In this document: piece by piece, positions 1-8,858 of the stretch
Numbering within the stretch: position 1 is the first letter of the stretch
How the letters are laid out: every line of letters starts with the position of its first letter
Assembly (NCBI GenBank): GCA_965140735.1
Contig: OZ223306.1
Span: 1,674,001-1,738,000 of the forward strand
DNA: 64,000 nt
Direction: 5' to 3'
Origin: Fusibacter_A sp965140735
GTDB taxonomy: Bacteria; Bacillota; Clostridia; Peptostreptococcales; Acidaminobacteraceae
Program-made: the position numbers and the translations under genes
Notes under the pieces: generated by a model
Told to the model about the DNA's origin: nothing
What the model saw: only the letters and a program-made list of their open reading frames with translations
Databases searched by the model: none

Positions 1-814
1 GTTCAAGCTTTTCAAGATTTTTTTCAACGCCTTCTTTGCGTATGCTGACACCAATGATCAAAGCATTAATTAAACTCATAGGTGCTACAAATGAATCAAT
101 AAATGTATTCATATTGTACTTAGCAATTAAACAGTATTTAACTTTTTCATAAAGTGGCGAATTCATCCCATCAGTTATTCCAATAATAATTGCTCTCTTT
201 TTGATTGCATAGTTAACACAATCGTAAGTTCTCTTAGAATAGCGCGGGAAAGAAAGCACAATCATGACATCGTCCTCTGATAAGTTCAAAAGTTGATCAT
301 ACACATCTTGCGCAGATTCTTGAATAATATGAATTTCTGGCAATATAAAATTTAGATAAAATCCTAAATAATTAGCCAACACAGATGAACTCCTAAGCCC
401 CAGTATATAAACTTTCCTCGCACTGATAATTTCATCAATGACCCTATCAATAAGATCATAATCAAATTGATCAATTGTTTGTCTAATATGATCCATATCG
501 TTGATCATAATTTTAGTTAAATACTCTGCTTCTTGATGTTCTTTGGAGAGTTCAAATCGCTGTACTGTTGTAAGCTTTGTTTTAATCGTCTCCTGAAGCT
601 CTTTCTGTAATTGAGGGTAACCCTCGTACCCTATAGCATTGGCAAAACGGACCACTGTTGACTCACTAATATTGACGTTTTTACCTAGGGTAGACGCAGT
701 CATGAAAGCTACTTTATCATAGTTTTCAAGTATATAATCTGCAATCTTTTTGTGACTTTTACTAAGTGTTAAATATCTTTGCCTAATGCGTCCTAATAAG
801 TCTGAATTACTCAT
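1..814 (-). CDS. MurR/RpiR family transcriptional regulator (3' end beyond window)
   Basis: The reading frame stays open for 271 codons from the ATG at 814 to the window edge, so the C-terminus is missing. The N-terminal part (about residues 1-75) has the RpiR-type helix-turn-helix, with ISESTVVRFANAIGYEGYP as the recognition region. The rest looks like a SIS sugar-phosphate isomerase-like domain, including the segment VYILGLRSSSVLANYL. RpiR proteins sense phosphosugars or related metabolites. The gene starts 11 bp after korC in the same direction, so it may be co-transcribed with the kor genes and could control them. That link is inferred from position only; the ligand is unknown. Confidence 0.85.
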   Translation of the reverse strand, partial: MSNSDLLGRIRQRYLTLSKSHKKIADYILENYDKVAFMTASTLGKNVNISESTVVRFANAIGYEGYPQLQKELQETIKTKLTTVQRFELSKEHQEAEYLTKIMINDMDHIRQTIDQFDYDLIDRVIDEIISARKVYILGLRSSSVLANYLGFYLNFILPEIHIIQESAQDVYDQLLNLSEDDVMIVLSFPRYSKRTYDCVNYAIKKRAIIIGITDGMNSPLYEKVKYCLIAKYNMNTFIDSFVAPMSLINALIIGVSIRKEGVEKNLEKLE

Positions 815-825
815 CAAATCACCTT

Positions 826-1365
826 TTACATTTGATTTGCCAGTTCATAACCTTTCTGTAAAGCGAGTTTATTCAAGTCTTCTGTTCCTTTTGGAATTCT
901 AGATAGAATTGCTGCTTCAAGACTTTCAGCACTTACAATACCTGTTAAACCAACAATTAAACCCAAAGCAACGATATTAGCAACAATTTCTTTACCAACA
1001 GCTGTCTTAGCTGTTTCAAGGATTGGAACACTAATAATTTTTTTTGCTTTAAGACCTGTAGGCAACTCAATTGAGTCGTCAACAATGATAGTTCCATCTT
1101 CAGAAATATCTTTAATATATTTGTCACTTGCAACTTGTGTTAAAGCCAATGACATATTTGGTAATGTAACTTTTGGAAAATCTATAACGCTATCGCTGAT
1201 AATAACTTCTGCTTTACTTGCTCCGCCCCTAGCTTCTGGACCATAGCTCTGAGTTTGAATGGCATTTTTATTGTCTCTTAATGCTGCCTCTGCTAATATT
1301 ATACCCGCTGTTATGAGTCCTTGTCCACCAGAACCCGATAATCTTAACTCTAATTGACTATTCAT
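826..1365 (-). CDS. korC: 2-oxoacid:ferredoxin oxidoreductase, gamma subunit
   Basis: This is the gamma subunit of a four-gene ferredoxin-dependent 2-oxoacid oxidoreductase, which oxidatively decarboxylates a 2-oxoacid to acyl-CoA. The 179-residue length and the N-terminal glycine-rich LSGSGGQGLITAGIILAEAA are typical of the POR/KOR gamma family. The QSYGPEARGG stretch is also conserved there. It is the last enzyme gene of the set, 25 bp after korB, with a GGAGA ribosome site. Substrate choice (2-oxoglutarate, branched-chain or other) cannot be read from the sequence, so the kor symbol is by general similarity. Confidence 0.9.
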   Translation of the reverse strand: MNSQLELRLSGSGGQGLITAGIILAEAALRDNKNAIQTQSYGPEARGGASKAEVIISDSVIDFPKVTLPNMSLALTQVASDKYIKDISEDGTIIVDDSIELPTGLKAKKIISVPILETAKTAVGKEIVANIVALGLIVGLTGIVSAESLEAAILSRIPKGTEDLNKLALQKGYELANQM

Positions 1366-1390
1366 CTCACATATCTCCTTTAATTATACA

Positions 1391-2206
1391 CTATTTTTTG
1401 AGTCTTTCGATAATACCATCGTAAAGTTCTGTGTATTCAGGTTCGATTTTATTGACGAATTCACCCATTAAGAATTTGCCTTCTACTTTTTCAGGTGGTA
1501 ATTTTTCTGCTACCTTACGATCTACAAAACTATCTTTAAGGAAGTTCATCATATCCACAACAGAACCTTTTTTATTTTTTCTACCATAATAGGTTGGACA
1601 AATTGAAATTGCTTCAACAAGTGAGAAACCTTTATGTTTTATTGCAGCTTCAATATTTTTTTGCATTTGATTCACATGATACACAGTTGTCTTAGCAGTA
1701 TAAGTCGCACCTGCACCACCCGCCAATTCTGTGATGTCAAAAGGTCTATCAATATTGCCATAAGGCGCAGTAGTCCCTTTATCATTTGTAGGTGTTGTTG
1801 GTGAATACTGACCACCTGTCATACCATAAATATTATTATTAAAACAAATTGTTGTAATGTTGATATTTCTTCTAGAAGCATGGATTAAATGATTACCACC
1901 AATTGCAGATAAATCACCATCTCCTGCCACAACAATTACTTCAAGCTCTGGATTGGCAAGTTTTACACCTGTTGCAAAAGCAAGAGCTCTACCATGTGTC
2001 GTATGAAGTGTATTAAAATCCATATACCCTGGTGCTCTAGATGAACATCCAATTCCGGAAACAATACAAACTTTATCTTTATCAAGTCCTAAATTTTCAA
2101 TAGCTCTTCCCATTGCTGCCATGATGATCCCATGACCACAACCTGGACACCAAATGTGTGGTAGCTTATCAACTCTAAAATAATTCTCTGCTAATGGACT
2201 ATTCAT
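1391..2206 (-). CDS. korB: 2-oxoacid:ferredoxin oxidoreductase, thiamine-diphosphate beta subunit
   Basis: This subunit binds thiamine diphosphate. The N-terminus carries WCPGCGHGII, whose cysteines belong to the conserved cluster region of the family. GDGDLSAIGGNHLIHASRR followed by NNNIYGMTGGQYSPTTP is the diphosphate and Mg-binding motif (GDGD...N.IYGMTGGQ). At 271 residues it is the usual size. Its ATG overlaps the korA stop by one base (TAATG), which indicates translational coupling. The family includes KorB, VorB and IorB-like proteins, and the exact substrate is unresolved. Confidence 0.92.
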   Translation of the reverse strand: MNSPLAENYFRVDKLPHIWCPGCGHGIIMAAMGRAIENLGLDKDKVCIVSGIGCSSRAPGYMDFNTLHTTHGRALAFATGVKLANPELEVIVVAGDGDLSAIGGNHLIHASRRNINITTICFNNNIYGMTGGQYSPTTPTNDKGTTAPYGNIDRPFDITELAGGAGATYTAKTTVYHVNQMQKNIEAAIKHKGFSLVEAISICPTYYGRKNKKGSVVDMMNFLKDSFVDRKVAEKLPPEKVEGKFLMGEFVNKIEPEYTELYDGIIERLKK

Positions 2207-3339
2207 TATAATACCTCCCTAAAAGATAGGATTAATTCTTCTGGTGTAATAATCTCACCATTTGCTTTTCCATAGAATCTCACTGGACATTTACCTTCAA
2301 CTGATCTTTCCACTTCGAGTTTTAATTGTCCAAAGTTGAGTTCTGTTACTAAAATGTCTTTCACTTTTGCACCAATTTCTTTTATACGTGCTTCTGGGAA
2401 AGGCCAAATCGTGATTGGTCTAAATAAACCAACTTTAACGCCTTCTTCACGAAGTTGTTTAACAACTGCTTTAGCAGTTCTTGCAGTTCCGCCATATGCG
2501 AAAATCACATGTTCAGCATCTTCCATAAACATTTCTTCATAATCGATGATGTCATCAAGATTGTTCTCGATTTTAGACATCAATCTATTAATTAAAATGT
2601 CTGCATTTGCTGTACTATTGCTTGGGAAGCCAGTTTCATCATGCATAAGTCCTGTAACATGATATCTAAAGCCATCACCAAATGATGCCATTTTTGGCAC
2701 AATATCACCTTCATCAAGTCTATAAGCTTTATAGTCTGATCCAGCTTCTGGTTTTACTCTATTATAAACTTCAACTTCAGATTGCTCTGGAATTTCAATT
2801 TTTTCTCTCATATGTCCTGTAATTTCATCAGTTAATAAAATAACAGGTGTTCTGTACTTCTCTGCTAAATTAAATGCTCTTACTGTTAAGTCAAATGTTT
2901 CTTTAACTGAATCAGGTGTTAAGCAGATCACAGGATGATCGCCATGTGTCCCCCATTTTGCCTGCATAACATCACCTTGAGCTGGTGAAGTTGGAAGACC
3001 AGTGGATGGACCACCTCTTTGTACGTTTACAACTACTAATGGAATTTCTGCTAAAGCTGCGTATCCTATGTTTTCTTGTTTTAAAGAAAATCCAGGACCA
3101 GATGTTGCAGTCATAGCTTTGCTACCTGTTAAAGATGCACCGATTGCTGCTGCAATACCAGCGATTTCATCTTCCATTTGAATAAATTTGCCACCAATTT
3201 GTGGTAATCTTAATGCTGATAATTCTGCAATTTCCGTTGATGGAGTGATTGGATATCCTGAATAAAATTTCATACCAGCCATTAATGCGCCTTCTACACA
3301 GGCTTCATTCCCTTGAAGAAACTTCACTTTTTTAGCCAT
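2206..3339 (-). CDS. korA: 2-oxoacid:ferredoxin oxidoreductase, alpha subunit
   Basis: Alpha subunit of 377 residues. The N-terminal half is a pyrimidine-binding domain with the hallmark GNEACVEGALMAGMKFYSGY and PITPSTEIAE. TATSGPGFSLKQENIGYA follows near residue 80. The C-terminal region holds the transketolase-C-like domain (FAYGGTARTAKAVVKQLREE and VGLFRPITIWPFP). It shares single-base TAATG-type overlaps with both korD and korB, so all four subunits are made from one message. Acidaminococcal and clostridial versions act in amino-acid fermentation or reductive carboxylation; which applies here is not visible. Confidence 0.93.
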   Translation of the reverse strand: MAKKVKFLQGNEACVEGALMAGMKFYSGYPITPSTEIAELSALRLPQIGGKFIQMEDEIAGIAAAIGASLTGSKAMTATSGPGFSLKQENIGYAALAEIPLVVVNVQRGGPSTGLPTSPAQGDVMQAKWGTHGDHPVICLTPDSVKETFDLTVRAFNLAEKYRTPVILLTDEITGHMREKIEIPEQSEVEVYNRVKPEAGSDYKAYRLDEGDIVPKMASFGDGFRYHVTGLMHDETGFPSNSTANADILINRLMSKIENNLDDIIDYEEMFMEDAEHVIFAYGGTARTAKAVVKQLREEGVKVGLFRPITIWPFPEARIKEIGAKVKDILVTELNFGQLKLEVERSVEGKCPVRFYGKANGEIITPEELILSFREVL

Positions 3340-3548
3340 TATTCCTTACCTCCTAAAAAAATTGCAAAATCTGGACATCTCATTTCGCACATCCCACATT
3401 TGATACAATTTTCACGATCTAACATACTCACTTTACCATTTTCATTAAATCCTAATACTTTTTTAGGACAAAAGGCGATACAAATACCGCAGCCTTTACA
3501 CCAAGCTTCATTAATTTTAACTTCAATATTCTCTTTATTGCCAGCCAT
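3339..3548 (-). CDS. korD: 2-oxoacid:ferredoxin oxidoreductase, 2[4Fe-4S] delta subunit
   Basis: Small ferredoxin-like subunit that passes electrons from the thiamine subunit to free ferredoxin. Two CxxCxxCxxxCP-type motifs are visible: CKGCGICIAFCP near residue 17 and CIKCGMCEMRCP near residue 48. I choose the ATG at 3548 (69 residues) because AAAAGGAGG lies 8 bases upstream; a longer frame to 3575 lacks a ribosome site. It is the first gene of the korDABC set and follows the promoter at about 3578-3605. Confidence 0.92.
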   Translation of the reverse strand: MAGNKENIEVKINEAWCKGCGICIAFCPKKVLGFNENGKVSMLDRENCIKCGMCEMRCPDFAIFLGGKE

Positions 3549-3577
3549 TGGAAAACCTCCTTTTACTCTCTGCATTA

Positions 3578-3605
3578 ATCATATCACACTCATATAGTTT
3601 TGCAA
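3578..3605 (-). promoter_or_regulatory. Probable sigma-A promoter of korDABC
   Basis: On the minus strand, TTGCAA is followed after 16 bp by TATGAT, about 30 bp upstream of the korD start. Spacing and -10 match the housekeeping consensus; the -35 is moderate (4 of 6). Confidence 0.6.
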
Positions 3606-3641
3606 GGACAATTTCATTTTTCGTGGTGTTTTTTATATTTT

Positions 3642-3704
3642 TGCAATTCGTATTGCAGATTGTATAATTGACTATTCGTATTTTGGTATACAACCATATT
3701 GTAT
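3642..3704. promoter_or_regulatory. Two inverted repeats upstream of the kor promoter (possible operators)
   Basis: TGCAAT-4 bp-ATTGCA lies at 3642-3657, and ATACAA-5 bp-TTGTAT at 3688-3704. Both are upstream of the kor -35. They have the size of dimeric regulator sites. Which protein binds, if any, is unknown; the RpiR gene at 1-814 is one candidate. Confidence 0.4.
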
Positions 3705-3709
3705 GCAAG

Positions 3710-3731
3710 AAAAAAGCCTCATTCCTGAGAC
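3710..3731 (-). terminator. Rho-independent terminator after mnmM
   Basis: On the minus strand a 6-bp stem (GTCTCA / TGAGGC, one G-U pair) with a GGAA loop is followed by six T residues. It lies just past the mnmM stop codon at 3744. Confidence 0.75.
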
Positions 3732-3743
3732 CTGTTTTCTAAC

Positions 3744-4316
3744 TTACTTTTTTTCAACAATCCACATCACAGGCGGATTGTTTTGTTGATTGATAAATGC
3801 CATTTTGAGCACATCAAATTTACGTTGTGACAGTTGCGTTAAAAAAGATTCAATATGGTGAAACTCTTCTTCTCCCTCAGCATGCCCTCTATAACATAAA
3901 ATGAAAATCAAACCACCTTGTTTTATACAAGCCATTGCTGAATTTATACTTTTAAGAGTCGTCATAAAATGTGTTGTCATCTTTTTATCGCCTTTGGGCA
4001 AATAGCCCAAATTATAAATAACCAAATCTATCTGCTCGTCAAGCACTAAAAAATCAAAGCTCTCATGAGAACACTGCTTTATAATCAAATGATCACTTTC
4101 TTCATAGCCATTTGAACTCAATAAGTTTCGAGTTTGTTCAATGGCCTCTTTTTGTATATCTATCGCATATAATCGACCTAAATCCGTTATTTGCTGTTTC
4201 AAGAAAAGAGAATCGTTGCCATTGCCACAAGTTGCGTCAATGACTGTCATTCCAGGTTTTAAATATTCTTTTGCTATGATTTTATACGCATTAACCACAT
4301 TACCAAGGTACTTCAT
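3744..4316 (-). CDS. mnmM: tRNA (mnm5s2U34)-methyltransferase, MnmM/YtqB family
   Basis: Class I SAM-dependent methyltransferase of 190 residues. The motif VIDATCGNGNDSLFL near residue 24 is the SAM-binding glycine loop, and DLVIYNLGYLPKGDK near residue 100 matches the YtqB-type signature. YtqB (renamed MnmM) methylates the wobble 5-aminomethyl-2-thiouridine of tRNA in Firmicutes. The start overlaps the upstream acetyltransferase stop by 4 bp (ATGA), with GAGG upstream. It is the last gene of the cca-scpA-scpB-GNAT run and is followed by a terminator. The family call is good; enzyme specificity is by homology. Confidence 0.8.
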   Translation of the reverse strand: MKYLGNVVNAYKIIAKEYLKPGMTVIDATCGNGNDSLFLKQQITDLGRLYAIDIQKEAIEQTRNLLSSNGYEESDHLIIKQCSHESFDFLVLDEQIDLVIYNLGYLPKGDKKMTTHFMTTLKSINSAMACIKQGGLIFILCYRGHAEGEEEFHHIESFLTQLSQRKFDVLKMAFINQQNNPPVMWIVEKK

Positions 4317-4744
4317 GCGTTACCTCTTGAACTCTTACAAGGTTTATTAAAAAAGTCCGGTAGTTCAGCCTTAAACACCAACTTTTCGCCAGTTTTCATG
4401 GCAATTTCGAGACCCTCAGCCACAAAAAAACCATCAGTATTCTCCTCAGATTTGATATAAACCTGTGTCACCTTTTGATGATCTAGGTGGTTGAGTATCG
4501 CTCTAAAAAGACCATCTCCAAGTTTAAAGCCTCGATCCTCATGTCTCACGAACATATAACACATCTCTGCTTTATGTTCATCTGCCAGTTCATAGCCTGC
4601 AATGCCACAAACATTGTTGCCATCTTCTACGATATAGCAATGATCTACTTTAAGTTTCAACTGCTCAAAGTTCATTTGAGTTTCTTTGAGCATCTGATCA
4701 ACTGGTTTTATATCACTTTGTTTCATCATTCTGATCTGAATCAT
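4313..4744 (-). CDS. GNAT family N-acetyltransferase
   Basis: A 143-residue protein with the acetyl-CoA fold pattern of the GNAT superfamily. CGIAGYELADEHKAEMCYMFV forms beta strands 3-4, and RGFKLGDGLFRAIL corresponds to the pyrophosphate-binding loop and helix. The R-G-x-G/L-G signature is degenerate (RGFKLGDG). The start at 4744 has a strong GAGGAGG 6 bases upstream and lies inside the last 32 bp of scpB in another frame, so the two genes overlap. The substrate is unknown. It could acetylate a small metabolite or a protein N-terminus. Confidence 0.7.
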   Translation of the reverse strand: MIQIRMMKQSDIKPVDQMLKETQMNFEQLKLKVDHCYIVEDGNNVCGIAGYELADEHKAEMCYMFVRHEDRGFKLGDGLFRAILNHLDHQKVTQVYIKSEENTDGFFVAEGLEIAMKTGEKLVFKAELPDFFNKPCKSSRGNA

Positions 4745-5324
4745 TATTGGCCTCCTCTAACTCAACCGACTTGCTCTTGAAAACATTAAAAGCATCAAAT
4801 TCATTTATAGGGGGAAGTTCTTTAAGTGTTTTGAATCCAAAACTCTTCAAAAAAATATCTGTTGTAGCATAAATTTGTGGTCTTCCTACTTTTTCAAGCT
4901 TTCCAACCACTTCAACCAGCTTCCGCTCTATTAAGTGCTGTAATGGACCATCCGAACTAACACCCCTAATCTGTTCGATATCAAGCTTTGTTATAGGTTG
5001 TTTATAAGCAATAATTGCAAGCACCTCTAAAGCTGAATTAGATAAGCCCTTACTCTTTGATGTCTGGCAAAGACTTTCTATATAAGCATAATTCTCTTTG
5101 AGCGTACAGAATTGGTAGTGATTATTTGTCTCGAGAATTTGAATGCCTCTCTCTTCTGATTTGTATTTTAGCATTAAATCTTCGAGCAACTTTCTTGTAA
5201 TTGCAATTTTTAGATCAAGTTGTTTTGCAATTTTTGAAATACTGAGGGGTTCTCCCCATACAAAAAGCATAGATTCTATTGCCGATTGATACTTTCTGTA
5301 ATCATCAATAATCAGATTACTCAT
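4713..5324 (-). CDS. scpB: Segregation and condensation protein B
   Basis: ScpB is the winged-helix kleisin-associated subunit of the SMC-ScpAB complex, which compacts and segregates the chromosome. This 203-residue protein contains the hallmark SALEVLAIIAYKQPITKLDIEQIRGV near residue 97, then VVGKLEKVGRPQIYATTDIFLKSFG, both highly conserved in ScpB. It lies 36 bp downstream of scpA. The acidic C-terminal tail (after about residue 175) is non-conserved and overlaps the next gene in another frame. Confidence 0.95.
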   Translation of the reverse strand: MSNLIIDDYRKYQSAIESMLFVWGEPLSISKIAKQLDLKIAITRKLLEDLMLKYKSEERGIQILETNNHYQFCTLKENYAYIESLCQTSKSKGLSNSALEVLAIIAYKQPITKLDIEQIRGVSSDGPLQHLIERKLVEVVGKLEKVGRPQIYATTDIFLKSFGFKTLKELPPINEFDAFNVFKSKSVELEEANNDSDQNDETK

Positions 5325-5360
5325 CTAAAGTTATTTCCTTTCTAACGTATATGGATTGCC

Positions 5361-6137
5361 TCACATAACTGGATCATCATGGACAATCGCTTGTTCCACA
5401 TAAATGCGTTTTGTAATTTTGATTTCTTGAAATAGCCCTTCTTGCTCTATCATAATTTCTTTAAGTTTTAACAACTCTAATACTGCTAAGAACGTTACAA
5501 CCACTTCTTCTTTTATCAATTCATTCACAAAAAGCTCTGAAAAAATAAAGTAATCACTACTTTTAAGCCGTTTTCTAATACCAGCAAGTTTTTCTTCCAC
5601 AGTAAAGGCATCCCTTTTTATCCCTTTAAAAAAGCCCTTTCTGTGTTCATCAAAACGATTTATTTTACTCATGAGTCTCCGAACAGCTTCAATCAAAAGA
5701 TCACTTTCAAGATTTTCATTTAATTCTTCTATAGATAATTTTTTTACATACTGTCCCAATTCATCTTGATCTTTAAAAACAACTTCATCCAAAGTGCCCT
5801 CAGATGCTCTTAATTTTTCAGCAGCTTCTTTAAAACGCTTATATTCAACAAGTCTTTTCACGAGCTCTCTTCTAGGATCTAGATCTGAATACTCGTAATA
5901 TTCCATGGGATCATTTTTTTCAGGCAAGAGCATTCGAGATTTAATTTCAATCAATGTGGCGGCCATAACTAAGAATTCTGTAGATTGGTCTAAGTCCATT
6001 TCTTTAATAATCTCCAAATATTGAGTTGTAATCTTTACGATTGGAATATCATAAATATCAATTTCATCTTTAGAAATCAAATGTAACAATAGATCAAGAG
6101 GTCCTTCGAAAGCTTCCGTTTGTACATCAATACTCAT
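5361..6137 (-). CDS. scpA: Segregation and condensation protein A (kleisin)
   Basis: ScpA bridges the SMC heads and binds ScpB. The N-terminal FEGPLDLLLHLISKDEIDIY with IPIVKITTQYLEII is the signature of the family and contacts the SMC neck. The C-terminal winged-helix part (VTFLAVLELLKLKEIMIEQ) is the usual SMC cap-binding end. Length 258 residues is normal. The start overlaps the 3' end of the nucleotidyltransferase gene by 11 bp, and scpB follows directly. The scpA-scpB order is the standard Firmicutes arrangement. Confidence 0.95.
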   Translation of the reverse strand: MSIDVQTEAFEGPLDLLLHLISKDEIDIYDIPIVKITTQYLEIIKEMDLDQSTEFLVMAATLIEIKSRMLLPEKNDPMEYYEYSDLDPRRELVKRLVEYKRFKEAAEKLRASEGTLDEVVFKDQDELGQYVKKLSIEELNENLESDLLIEAVRRLMSKINRFDEHRKGFFKGIKRDAFTVEEKLAGIRKRLKSSDYFIFSELFVNELIKEEVVVTFLAVLELLKLKEIMIEQEGLFQEIKITKRIYVEQAIVHDDPVM

Positions 6138-7326
6138 TTTTTATACTCTCAATATATTTTATTTCATCCTCAAGACTAAGCTTAATTCGATGATTTATTT
6201 TATACTCTAAAAGGGCATCCATCAGAATACGCATTTTATAATTTTGTGGCACTCCGATTCGAATCAAATCGTGACCTGTTAAGTTTAATTTATATGCTTT
6301 TAACGTCTTCTCATAAAGCATGACTTTGTCTTTATAGCGCCTAGCTATAAGAGCAAGTGTTTCAACCCTCTTATTATACAATAGTTTGTATAAATTATAA
6401 TCATTAATTTCCGAATTCAGTAAAAAAGCTTCTAAGGTCCTATCATACTCCTCATGACAGCGTTTGATTTGATCATCGACACCATATAACCAATCAATGT
6501 GATTTTCCAACCTTGACATCAGTGTAATCCTTTTGAACTCATCTGGATCACATGATATCGTAATCGCCACATCTGACTGGATCATTTGCCACTTATAAAC
6601 CAGCAAAGTTTCTAAGTTTTCTCGCCAGCCAGACCCTTTAAACAACTTTGAAAATTCTATTTGGAGCCTCGAAAGAGGTAACGTAGATAGTTTGCCTGCT
6701 TTGATGCCAGAAAGGAGTCTCTTTAAAGTCATTTCTTCGAGTTGAGCCTTCATTTGATTCTTTATTTTCACTGCTCTTAAAATTCTAGAAGGGTCCTCAT
6801 CAAAGCTACTTAAGTGCAACAGTCTGATGATGCCCATATTCAAATCTTTAAAAAAGAGTGGATGACTGGCGTAAATATTCTGTTTTATATATTGAATAAT
6901 ACCTGGCTCTATTCGATTTTTTTCAAAAGTCTCATTTAACAATTTACATAAAGTCTCGTTGAACTTAACATAGGCTGTATTCACCGTAAAATCTCTCCGC
7001 AAGATATCCCATTTTAGATCGGACGGCACATACTCATAAGCTTCTATTCCAGTATTATAAATTTCACGTCGCATTGTGGCGATATCAAAGTGAATGTGGT
7101 CTACACTTTCAAATCGCATTGTTTGAAACTCCGAGCACAGAACAACATCATGTGAGGCCTTTATGAATTCATAGAGTGGTCCAACTTCACCTTGAAAAGT
7201 AAAGTCTAAATCCATTGATCTTTTATTAAGCAAGATGTCCCTGATAAATCCACCCACCAAATAGATTTGAATGCCCGATTGTCTTTGGTATTTAAGCAAT
7301 AATTTTAGCAGTTCATTTGCAGTCAT
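6127..7326 (-). CDS. CCA tRNA nucleotidyltransferase / poly(A) polymerase family protein
   Basis: Class II nucleotidyltransferase. LVGGFIRDILLNKRSMDLDFTF near the N-terminus carries the GG..RD and DxD residues that bind metal and NTP, and LRRDFTVNTAYV and EDPSRILRAVKI are later conserved motifs. It adds CCA to tRNA 3' ends or poly(A) to RNA. I place the start at 7326 (399 residues): AGAGG lies 8 bases upstream, and a longer frame to 7455 would run through the terminator at 7428-7477. The C-terminal half is diverged, so CCA-adding versus A-adding activity is not settled. Confidence 0.85.
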   Translation of the reverse strand: MTANELLKLLLKYQRQSGIQIYLVGGFIRDILLNKRSMDLDFTFQGEVGPLYEFIKASHDVVLCSEFQTMRFESVDHIHFDIATMRREIYNTGIEAYEYVPSDLKWDILRRDFTVNTAYVKFNETLCKLLNETFEKNRIEPGIIQYIKQNIYASHPLFFKDLNMGIIRLLHLSSFDEDPSRILRAVKIKNQMKAQLEEMTLKRLLSGIKAGKLSTLPLSRLQIEFSKLFKGSGWRENLETLLVYKWQMIQSDVAITISCDPDEFKRITLMSRLENHIDWLYGVDDQIKRCHEEYDRTLEAFLLNSEINDYNLYKLLYNKRVETLALIARRYKDKVMLYEKTLKAYKLNLTGHDLIRIGVPQNYKMRILMDALLEYKINHRIKLSLEDEIKYIESIKNEY

Positions 7327-7427
7327 AGTCATTACCTCTTTGTCTCTATTATAAATTAAAATCATGAATTTTTCAAAATATGACGCATTTATACACACGC
7401 TCACTTTCCTAATCTGTTCCATGCGAT

Positions 7428-7477
7428 AAAAAAAAGCTTGGCCAAAGAAAAGCACTTATGTGTTTCTTTTCAACCAA
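7428..7477 (-). terminator. Terminator closing the xerD-deoB-punA-pdp end of the gene train
   Basis: On the minus strand TTGG...CCAA encloses GAAAAG/CTTTTC and an inner CAC-ATAA-GTG, followed by GC and eight T residues. It sits about 67 bp past the pdp stop and before cca, separating two transcription units. Confidence 0.75.
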
Positions 7478-7543
7478 ACTTTTTTAAACTAAACCTAGAT
7501 GATGCCTAAACGACCTATCGTTACGCTCTAAATACGTTAATAA

Positions 7544-8845
7544 TTACTCTACAATCTCATAAATATATTTTATCGGTTCTGGCTCATGAGCACTAAATAC
7601 AAATGCTGCTCTTACCATTTTTTCCGCTTCAATGGTCTTTTCTTCATTTGTATGGAGCACACATAATACATCGCCAAGATTCACATGATCACCTATTTTC
7701 TTCTTTAAAGTGATGCCTGCAGCATAATCAATTGGATCTTCTTTTTTCTTTCTACCTGCACCTAGCATCATAGCAGAAATCCCTACTTTTTCTGCATCAA
7801 AACCATTGACATAGCCTTCAAGATCCGATTTTACTTCAATATGTTTTGAAGCGACAGGTAATTTTTCTGGGTTTTCAATCATATCAGGATTTCCACCTTG
7901 AATCTTGACAAAAGTTTTAAGCTTTTCAATTGCTTCACCAGACTTGATTAACTTTTCAAAAAAAGCATGCGCTTCTTCCACGGTTTTATATGCACCACCT
8001 AAAACAGCCATATAGGAAGCAATCGTCATGGCCACTTCAGTTTCATCTTCTGCACCATTACCTTTTAACACTTCTATAGCTTCACGAATTTCATTCGCAT
8101 TGCCCACTTCATGTCCTAAAGGTTGATCCATATTTGTAATGACAGCTACTGTTTTTCGCCCTAGATGACTGCCTATATCCACCATGGTACGTGCCAAAAT
8201 CCGAGCATTTTCAAGCGATTTCATAAAAGCACCAGAACCCACCTTGACGTCAAGTACAATTGCATCTGCACCTGAAGCGATCTTCTTGCTCATAATGGAA
8301 CTTGCAATAAGTGGAATACTGTCAATCGTGCCTGTAACGTCTCTAAGCGCATAGATTTTCTTGTCTGCTGGTGTCAAATCACCTGATTGACCAACGATTG
8401 CCATCTTGTGTTCATTAACATTTTTAATAAACTCTTCACCTGTTAGTTCTATTTTAAACCCTTCAATCGATTCAAGTTTATCGACAGTACCGCCTGTATG
8501 ACCAAGTCCTCTACCTGACATTTTAGCCACAGGAATACCGCACGAAGCAACAAGTGGTGTCACGATTAAACTGATTTTATCCCCTACACCACCAGTGGAA
8601 TGTTTATCTACTTTAATGCCTTTAATCGCAGATAGATCTACCGTATCACCAGATCTAACAAAAGCATCCGTCAAATTGGAAGTTTCCTCTTTATCCATGC
8701 CTTGAAAATAAATCGCCATGAGCATAGCTGACATCTGATAATCAGGTACATCTCCCTTAGTATAACCTAAGACGATAAAATCAATTTCTTCTTTTGTAAG
8801 TTTTTCACCGTATTTCTTTTTATTGATTAAATCTACAATTCTCAT
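7544..8845 (-). CDS. pdp: Pyrimidine-nucleoside phosphorylase
   Basis: Splits uridine, deoxyuridine or thymidine with phosphate to base plus (deoxy)ribose 1-phosphate. The 433-residue protein contains the family signature SGRGLGHTGGTVDKLESI near residue 107 and the phosphate-binding KHSTGGVGDKISL near residue 81. GADAIVLDVKVGSGAFMKS follows. It lies 13 bp downstream of punA and after deoB, forming a nucleoside salvage unit whose ribose 1-phosphate product is the DeoB substrate. Pdp and DeoA (thymidine phosphorylase) are close relatives; the Firmicutes context favours the broad-specificity Pdp. Confidence 0.93.
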   Translation of the reverse strand: MRIVDLINKKKYGEKLTKEEIDFIVLGYTKGDVPDYQMSAMLMAIYFQGMDKEETSNLTDAFVRSGDTVDLSAIKGIKVDKHSTGGVGDKISLIVTPLVASCGIPVAKMSGRGLGHTGGTVDKLESIEGFKIELTGEEFIKNVNEHKMAIVGQSGDLTPADKKIYALRDVTGTIDSIPLIASSIMSKKIASGADAIVLDVKVGSGAFMKSLENARILARTMVDIGSHLGRKTVAVITNMDQPLGHEVGNANEIREAIEVLKGNGAEDETEVAMTIASYMAVLGGAYKTVEEAHAFFEKLIKSGEAIEKLKTFVKIQGGNPDMIENPEKLPVASKHIEVKSDLEGYVNGFDAEKVGISAMMLGAGRKKKEDPIDYAAGITLKKKIGDHVNLGDVLCVLHTNEEKTIEAEKMVRAAFVFSAHEPEPIKYIYEIVE

Positions 8846-8858
8846 TTATGTCCTCCAG

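Noticed and set aside
7327..7455. N-terminal extension of the CCA nucleotidyltransferase
   Set aside because: It would read through a terminator hairpin and lacks a ribosome site; the conserved domain starts just after the ATG at 7326.
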